Shown: positions 15,327 through 20,316 of the stretch, piece after piece
How positions within the stretch are numbered: position 1 is the stretch's first letter
Layout of the letters: the number at the start of each line of letters is the position of its first letter
NCBI GenBank assembly: GCA_011322755.1
Contig: DRLZ01000123.1
Span: 1-20,316, forward strand
From: Crenotrichaceae bacterium
Lineage (GTDB): Bacteria > Pseudomonadota > Gammaproteobacteria > Methylococcales > DRLZ01
DNA length: 20,316 nucleotides
Direction: 5' to 3'
Program-made: the position numbers and the translations under genes
Notes under the pieces: model-generated
The model's input: the letters and a program-made list of their open reading frames with translations, nothing else
The model's database searches: none
Told to the model about the DNA's origin: nothing

Positions 15327-18134
15327 TCACAAGCAACTCAGTCGATACGCATCATTCAGCTGTAACGGCAGAATTAATGTACTAAACTGCCTGTTTCCAG
15401 CATTAGAACACAATTTATTTCTTGCAGCTGAATCGTCCACATACCGCTGTTTGTACTCCACATTCAACACCGCTTTTCCAAGCGCAATAAACGGTGTTAG
15501 AAGATCACATTCGTTATATTGAAAACATTGCTCATTCACTGCAAAATCATACACACTGGCCAGCTCCTTAACCTGATCCAGGTCGTTTTTTAAACCAACA
15601 GCCAGGTTTCTGGAATGTGCTTCGCTGGCGATCAGTTTGTTGTAAGCGAGTTGATCTTTTGCGGTAAATGAGAAGCCTGGGTTATTTGTATATCCATCCA
15701 TATTGTCAGGATCAACGCCATCACAACCTTTCTGTACCGCAAGATCAAGCCGATTTCTCATGATTTCACGAACATTATCTGAGCGAACATCCAGCCAGCG
15801 CTCTCCAGGCCATCCATCCAGTGGTTTTCCGAGATCAGCCGCCTCAAATTGATCTGCATCTGTGCGCCATTTCTCATATGAACCGGCAGAGAAATAACAA
15901 ACAACTTTTTTAGCGGATGCATGCAGTTGTTGAATTAATGCTGTTGATGTATCAAACAAATCAACATCATATAAATCAGCATCATGGTTTGTATTCACCG
16001 CTCCCTGTAATTGCAACTGCCAGCTGGTCAGCTGTGTGGGATGATACCAATTCCCGGCGGTTTTTTGGTTTCCGGATAATGTAATATTATCGATACGACC
16101 ATTGCCTCTGATCAGGAATCCGTTAACGGAGAGTATTTGATTATCTGGTTCAAATTCCTGCAAGTCTTCAAGTAAATTGCGAGTGATCGTTTGCCAGCTT
16201 CCATTTCGACTGATTCGACCTAAACCATGATGGATAAAATTGCCTTTTTTCCCGCGAATCCCCTTGTTAACAGATGCTTGTGTGTAATAAAGATAGCGTT
16301 GTCCCAGAGTGGTTTGAACAGTAATAAAAACCACATAGTTTTTATTGAATCTCATATCCCAGGAAATAACATGTTGAGTTGTGTTATTCCACGCTTTCTT
16401 CCCTGTGTGTCGCCCAAGTCTGAAGCCGGAATGAGAATCCCGACTCTTTATAGCAATGACCTGGCTTTGTTTGTCTGCATCAAATACATTGCTGATAGAC
16501 GCCCGGGCTGGATTTCTTCCAAACGCATTCCACCCATTGGTGTTGCCATCTTCTGCATCCTCGTAGATTACAGCATCCTGCTCTTGCTGATCTGTTTGCA
16601 CCAGTAAAACAGGTGCATGACTGCCTTCTTTTGAGCTGATATAACTCCAGTTATCGTGGTTGCTGCTTACTTCCACGCTCACAAAGCCATCATCATTGAC
16701 CTCGTTGACAACAAAGTCTGTTATATCAAATTCAATAAAACCTGCCTTGGTAACAACAAAACGATCCAACACAAGTTCAGGACTATCCTGAAGATAGACA
16801 AGTGGCGGTACCGTTGTTGTTTCTGTCCAGTCATCATGCTCTGCCTCGTTCACATACACGGTAAGCGGTGTAAGCTGCCCTTGATGATAAAGGCGTAATC
16901 TTACGCTACGAACAGAATGATCGAGATTGCTTACATTAAAACGCAGGAACGCATGTTCCCATTTTGAAATCGCCAAACGTCCATCTCCAATGTCAGCTGT
17001 GTTCGTAGTGTCATCCACAGGAACCAAAGTATTGGAAACTGGATCTGATGGCTTCGTTGGCTTCGTTGGCTTCGTTGGCTTCGTTGGCTTCGTTGGCTTC
17101 GTTGGCTTCGTTGGAGATGTTGAGAGATGCTCAAGCAAAACAGCCATTTGAGGTCGATCACTACCATCTGTCCCAGGTTCCAGTGTATAAATATCCTCAC
17201 CCCACCACGGACCGGCTGCCCAGTAAGTCCACCCTAACCAGACATCGTTATTGCGATCCATAAAACCAAGCATATCGTCAATGCCGCTCAAGCAATCCGG
17301 GTTACGACCCCCCGCAAATTCGCCAAGAAAGCCACGCTGATGATGTTGGCGAAGCCAGTTTGTGAAATCCTGAAGTCGTTCCGATCCTATTGTTGAACTG
17401 ACGCAATCTGCTGAGGTGCCGGAAGAATCACCATCAAGATACTGATGGACTTCAAAGACATAATTGTCCTCCGGATCGACTATTGTCTGCATTACAATGC
17501 CGTTCGGTGTGCCGTACCAGTCATCATTCCATGAATGCGCACCAGTCCAGGCATTTCCGGGAACCAGGATAAGATTTTTTGCGCCTGTTGCGCGAATTGC
17601 ACGAATCGCTGCATTCGCATCATCTCGCCACAATTCTGTGGGCATTTCATTCGGCTCATTCATCAAACCAAAAATGACTTGGTCGTTATCCTTGAATTCA
17701 CGCGATAATTTTGTCCAGAAATCCTTGAAAGCACCAACAGGTAATGCGCCAAGGTCGCCGTCAATCCCGATCACTTCACCATAATAACGAGCGCCGTTAT
17801 GTGGATCCAGAATCACCCTGGCCTGTTTTGATGTTGCGTAACGCACAAACTCTTTGATTCTGGAAAGTTCCGCTGAGTTAAAAGACCCGTTCTGGTCATT
17901 TTGCAAGCGTTCCCACATAAAGGGTAAGCGAAACACATTCATTCCCTTGCTTACGAAATAATCTATCTCAGCTTTGGTCGGATAGGTATAATCAGAATTG
18001 TAAACACCAGGCAAATTTCCCGTGCCAAAATCAGCACCAGCAAGATTGACACCTTTGTATTGAACTTGCGCCTGAACTTGAATCTGTAAACATGCGAATA
18101 AAGCAACCATACCTGGCAAGATAGAAAATCGCAT
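15327..18134 (-). CDS. Secreted multidomain GH5 - DNRLRE - jelly roll - GH114 glycoside hydrolase
   Basis: The 935-residue protein starts with a signal peptide (likely cut after VQA, residue 22). The GH5 cellulase-type domain (about 24-340) has its acid/base at E160 (GLMNEPN) and nucleophile at E272 (FLGEFAG). A linker of seven exact TKP repeats (about 341-362) follows, then a DNRLRE/CBM96-like domain (about 372-510; FLRFNVSNL, VRLRLY, FDITDFV) and a further jelly-roll-like region (about 520-690; YEDAEDGNTNGW, GFRLGRHTG). Last is a GH114 barrel (about 693-930; KVVCYFSAGSYE, GCDGVDPDNMDGY, VNEQC), the fold of endo-alpha-1,4-polygalactosaminidase and of the PelA hydrolase domain. It probably cuts beta-glucan and galactosamine-rich polysaccharide. 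Nine more codons are open upstream, but AAGGAG (18142-18147), 7 nt before the ATG at 18134, fixes the start. A cysteine at residue 15 does not form a good lipobox. Confidence 0.88.
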   Translation of the reverse strand: MRFSILPGMVALFACLQIQVQAQVQYKGVNLAGADFGTGNLPGVYNSDYTYPTKAEIDYFVSKGMNVFRLPFMWERLQNDQNGSFNSAELSRIKEFVRYATSKQARVILDPHNGARYYGEVIGIDGDLGALPVGAFKDFWTKLSREFKDNDQVIFGLMNEPNEMPTELWRDDANAAIRAIRATGAKNLILVPGNAWTGAHSWNDDWYGTPNGIVMQTIVDPEDNYVFEVHQYLDGDSSGTSADCVSSTIGSERLQDFTNWLRQHHQRGFLGEFAGGRNPDCLSGIDDMLGFMDRNNDVWLGWTYWAAGPWWGEDIYTLEPGTDGSDRPQMAVLLEHLSTSPTKPTKPTKPTKPTKPTKPTKPSDPVSNTLVPVDDTTNTADIGDGRLAISKWEHAFLRFNVSNLDHSVRSVRLRLYHQGQLTPLTVYVNEAEHDDWTETTTVPPLVYLQDSPELVLDRFVVTKAGFIEFDITDFVVNEVNDDGFVSVEVSSNHDNWSYISSKEGSHAPVLLVQTDQQEQDAVIYEDAEDGNTNGWNAFGRNPARASISNVFDADKQSQVIAIKSRDSHSGFRLGRHTGKKAWNNTTQHVISWDMRFNKNYVVFITVQTTLGQRYLYYTQASVNKGIRGKKGNFIHHGLGRISRNGSWQTITRNLLEDLQEFEPDNQILSVNGFLIRGNGRIDNITLSGNQKTAGNWYHPTQLTSWQLQLQGAVNTNHDADLYDVDLFDTSTALIQQLHASAKKVVCYFSAGSYEKWRTDADQFEAADLGKPLDGWPGERWLDVRSDNVREIMRNRLDLAVQKGCDGVDPDNMDGYTNNPGFSFTAKDQLAYNKLIASEAHSRNLAVGLKNDLDQVKELASVYDFAVNEQCFQYNECDLLTPFIALGKAVLNVEYKQRYVDDSAARNKLCSNAGNRQFSTLILPLQLNDAYRLSCL
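17050..17112 (-). repeat. Seven exact 9-bp tandem repeats encoding TKP
   Basis: The plus-strand unit GGCTTCGTT is repeated seven times without a single mismatch; on the coding strand it gives Thr-Lys-Pro in the linker between the GH5 and DNRLRE domains. Identity at synonymous positions indicates recent expansion by slippage, so the copy number may differ among strains. The reading frame is kept at any copy number because the unit is three codons. Confidence 0.95.
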
Positions 18135-18232
18135 CACTGTTCTCCTTTCATTGTTTTTCATCTTTCTTCAAAGAAGCATAAGCAAAAAATGCGCCAGAGT
18201 AATGTGCTGGCAGTATGTTTTGGCAACACACT

Positions 18233-18253
18233 TGACAAGTGTCACCTGTGACA
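18233..18253. promoter_or_regulatory. Array of three TGACA/TGTCA half-sites upstream of the GH5-GH114 gene
   Basis: TGACA (18233-18237), TGTCA (18240-18244) and TGACA (18249-18253) alternate in orientation with spacers AG and CCTG. The same bases also form the perfect dyads CACTTG-A-CAAGTG and GTCAC-CT-GTGAC. The array lies about 100 bp upstream of the gene start, a normal place for activator or repressor binding. No regulator is assigned. Confidence 0.4.
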
Positions 18254-18282
18254 GACGCCAGGTAACAAGAAAAACATTAACC

Positions 18283-18296
18283 TCATGATATCATGA
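18283..18296. promoter_or_regulatory. Perfect 14-bp palindrome in the CapA to GH5-GH114 gap
   Basis: TCATGATATCATGA is a perfect 14-bp palindrome in the 256-bp gap between the CapA-family gene and the GH5-GH114 gene, 30 bp from the half-site array. It may be a further operator; the function is unknown. Confidence 0.3.
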
Positions 18297-18342
18297 AGAT
18301 AACTACCGTCTCCAGATGGCAACAAGTTAACAGTATCCCTTG

Positions 18343-18365
18343 CATTGTTTTGAGTGAGAACAATG
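18343..18365. other. Hairpin downstream of the CapA-family gene
   Basis: CATTGTT (18343-18349) and AACAATG (18359-18365) are perfect 7-bp arms around a 9-base loop, 25 bp past the stop of the leftward CapA-family gene. Read leftward, no T-run follows the stem, so it is only a possible 3'-end structure and not a standard terminator. Confidence 0.3.
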
Positions 18366-18390
18366 AGTGAGCCCGATATTCTCGCGCTTG

Positions 18391-20316
18391 TTAGAGGGTT
18401 ACAGCAGGAACGTGGCGAGCGTAAGTTAAGGTTAATTGATATATTCCAGGTGAACCTTTTATTCGCAAAAAATCTTTTGCATGCGGAACAAGCATTTCTA
18501 TACCGGGTGTTATGGTATTTTCCCAGTTAATCACTGCAATTTCATCGAAGGACGCCAGCGCATAACCGTAAACTGGTGGGGAATGCCTGATAAATAGGCG
18601 TACTGCACGTGCATTTTGTTCACCTGGCACTTGACCTTCCTCGACAGGAACATCAATCGGCATGTGCAAATCAGCGCTAAAAGCTTGCCAGTCAAAAGTG
18701 CCGCCGGGGTGAACCATTGCATCCTCTTCCCCGAATACCAGTTCACCCGCGCTTGCATAATACCGGGTTTGTATCGTTATCGGGCCTGCATTTTCGCCTC
18801 TGAAATAACCGAACAAAGACAGCTTTTTATTTGGCTGATCAAGTGCGTCGCCCATGACCCGAATACGATTTCGGTTGGCAGTGACTGAATCACTACGGTT
18901 TCTTGAATCGCGCAAACTGCACAAGGCCGCTACTCCTCTGTAGGCAGGGTTACAGAGATTACGCGATTCGCCGGTGATATCCCAGCGCGCGACTTCGAGT
19001 TGGTGCTCATCTGTATCCCAGTCCTCAAAATCACCATACCCGAACAAGTCACGGCCCATTTGAATTTCCAGTGAACTGGTTGTGTTGACTTCCAGCAATG
19101 ATTCGTCCAGTTCAGCCCAGGTTCTTAAATCGACAATCGTACGTCCTGATTCAGGTATTGTGATCTCAATATCTACCGTGTGATCCAATCGCACACTGCT
19201 ACCATCACCAAAATCCACCCAGCCCTGACTATTGTACGGGTACACCAAGGCGCCATAGGCGTGTGAAAATTCTCCGATACGCCGCAAAAAGTTGCTTGCC
19301 AGACGACCACTAATCAGTTGTGGAGCAAACTTTTCCAGGTACACTGGCAACATACGCAGCTGCTCTACATGCCTGCCATTCATATCAACCCGTGCCAGCA
19401 ATCCCAGCATGGTCTCCTCCCGATCCTGATCAAAAGCTAGATTACCAAGACCGAGCACAGCAACCATATTGTCAATCAAACCAACACCTTGAGCCACGTG
19501 TGGATGATGTGTAATCAGTAACGGTACATTGTTGTCAGCTGCCAGCTGCATCCTGTTTAATACAAATTCAGTCGGCTCAAAGATATACTCTTTTCCAGTG
19601 TGATACTGGACAATAGGAATATAACCAGCATCGTGTTCTCTCTGGATTGCTTGAATGACTCTGTCATCATCACCCAGATCAGCGGCACCGCCTTTGGTCT
19701 CATCGGCAACAAAGTTTACCGGATATTGATTCCCATTCACTGAGGTCATGGACAGAAAAGCGTAAGCAGATCCGACTAATGTCGTTCGATACGCGGCAAA
19801 AGCATCTGTTGAATTCAGCCCTGCACCGCTATAACCAATCGAGGTATTATCCATATTCGCGAGTGTATCAACCAGCCCCTGATCCAGATAATCATAGATA
19901 TGGTTGTTACCCATCGACACATAGTCGATACCAAGCCATTCAAGCGCGGCAACAGACCCGGGCAAGGTGAAAAAGCGGAAAGGCTTTTGTTCATGCGGAG
20001 TGAGTGGATTATCAGTGACTGGCGTTTCGAAGTTGAACACACCGAAATCAGCCTCTTGGTACCAGAGACGCAATTCTTTTAGAATCGCCCGGGAACCTGG
20101 TTCGGGATTGCTTGCTTGAATCAGCGCATCAGGCGAATCAGCCGGGATCTGATTGCTTGGGGTTGATTCAGTTGGATCAAGATAACGTCGACCAAATGCC
20201 ACATCCCCGCCAAACAGCATGCGTACACTCGCGGGATCAGTCGCTGACAAGACCACCGGCTCCAGGTGAACGATACCAACATCGACTGGTTTATTCAGGT
20301 CAATCGGTAAGTAGTC
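18391..20316 (-). CDS. CapA-family (poly-gamma-glutamate capsule-like) protein with C-terminal jelly roll, 5' end missing
   Basis: The frame runs without a stop to the right edge of the window, so the N-terminus is missing and at least 641 residues are present; the GTG at 20256 is internal (DVGIVHLEPV and more precede it in frame). The first half is a CapA/PGA_cap domain of the calcineurin-like metallophosphatase fold. Its motifs are MLFGGDVAFGR, VFNFETPVTDN, GIDYVSMGNNHIYDY and ITHHPHVAQG, holding the usual Asp, Glu, Asn and His residues. The second half (about 19045-18520) looks like a galactose-binding jelly roll, with RWDITGE, LSLFGYFRG and ALASFDEI. CapA relatives act in anionic polymer (poly-gamma-glutamate) synthesis or breakdown, often with export. 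Being next to a polysaccharide hydrolase gene suggests a surface-polymer role, which is inferred. Confidence 0.82.
   Translation of the reverse strand, partial: DYLPIDLNKPVDVGIVHLEPVVLSATDPASVRMLFGGDVAFGRRYLDPTESTPSNQIPADSPDALIQASNPEPGSRAILKELRLWYQEADFGVFNFETPVTDNPLTPHEQKPFRFFTLPGSVAALEWLGIDYVSMGNNHIYDYLDQGLVDTLANMDNTSIGYSGAGLNSTDAFAAYRTTLVGSAYAFLSMTSVNGNQYPVNFVADETKGGAADLGDDDRVIQAIQREHDAGYIPIVQYHTGKEYIFEPTEFVLNRMQLAADNNVPLLITHHPHVAQGVGLIDNMVAVLGLGNLAFDQDREETMLGLLARVDMNGRHVEQLRMLPVYLEKFAPQLISGRLASNFLRRIGEFSHAYGALVYPYNSQGWVDFGDGSSVRLDHTVDIEITIPESGRTIVDLRTWAELDESLLEVNTTSSLEIQMGRDLFGYGDFEDWDTDEHQLEVARWDITGESRNLCNPAYRGVAALCSLRDSRNRSDSVTANRNRIRVMGDALDQPNKKLSLFGYFRGENAGPITIQTRYYASAGELVFGEEDAMVHPGGTFDWQAFSADLHMPIDVPVEEGQVPGEQNARAVRLFIRHSPPVYGYALASFDEIAVINWENTITPGIEMLVPHAKDFLRIKGSPGIYQLTLTYARHVPAVTL

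Noticed and set aside
17050..17112. CRISPR-like or mobile repeat
   Set aside because: Units of 9 bp without spacers, in frame inside a coding sequence, are an amino-acid repeat linker.
16931..17263. Other open frames across the TKP repeat
   Set aside because: These frames are open only because the 9-bp unit contains no stop in any frame; they have no start signals or family resemblance.
18090..18092. GH5-GH114 protein as a lipoprotein through Cys15
   Set aside because: LFAC is a poor lipobox because of the phenylalanine, and a standard cleavage site after VQA is present.
18343..18365. Hairpin after the CapA-family gene as a terminator
   Set aside because: The stem is AT-rich and is followed leftward by a mixed sequence without a T tract.

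Overview
The window reads as a chromosomal segment of a gammaproteobacterium of moderate, slightly AT-leaning base composition. The basis is gene order and protein resemblance: rplU-rpmA divergent from ispB, an RppH next to an HAD-IB phosphatase of the kind found in Pseudomonas, and a nagZ-hpt-methylthioinosine phosphorylase operon also typical of pseudomonad-like gammaproteobacteria. Two different C-terminal sorting tags (VPLPA-type in a pseudogene, IPTL-type in an intact gene) suggest an environmental lineage with an exosortase-type export system. I cannot name the genus.

Left part (1-7641), housekeeping. Ribosomal proteins L21 and L27 run leftward from a good sigma70-like promoter. The polyprenyl diphosphate synthase ispB runs rightward from its own promoter. 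rppH (mRNA 5' end processing) converges on ispB, and an HAD phosphatase diverges from rppH. A leftward operon then links cell-wall recycling (nagZ), purine salvage (hpt) and methylthioinosine phosphorolysis; hpt can use the hypoxanthine released by the phosphorylase. A small TusA-like sulfur carrier follows with its own candidate promoter. A low-specificity threonine aldolase diverges from nagZ.

Middle part (7642-9953). A 683-bp gap holds a decayed gene for an exported VPLPA-CTERM protein, with several stops, a frameshift and a stop inside the anchor helix. A leftward three-gene unit follows: a VOC protein, a YafY/WYL regulator and the alkylation-repair glycosylase Tag. The genes overlap by 14 and 1 nt, and a strong dyad lies upstream of the unit.

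Right part (9954-20316), a block of four large exported or surface proteins. The first, rightward, is a 909-residue autotransporter-like passenger that lacks a beta-barrel and instead carries DUF11, CshA-like and IPTL-CTERM modules. The other three run leftward: a partial CapA-family protein with a C-terminal jelly roll, a GH5-(TKP)7-DNRLRE-jelly roll-GH114 multidomain hydrolase, and a secreted F5/8-type-C protein with a large domain I do not recognise. The GH5 and GH114 modules suggest action on beta-glucan and on galactosamine-containing exopolysaccharide, so a surface or biofilm-polysaccharide role is a reasonable inference for this block. Palindromes sit upstream of two of these genes and may be operators. 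I saw no tRNA, rRNA, CRISPR array, insertion sequence or phage gene.
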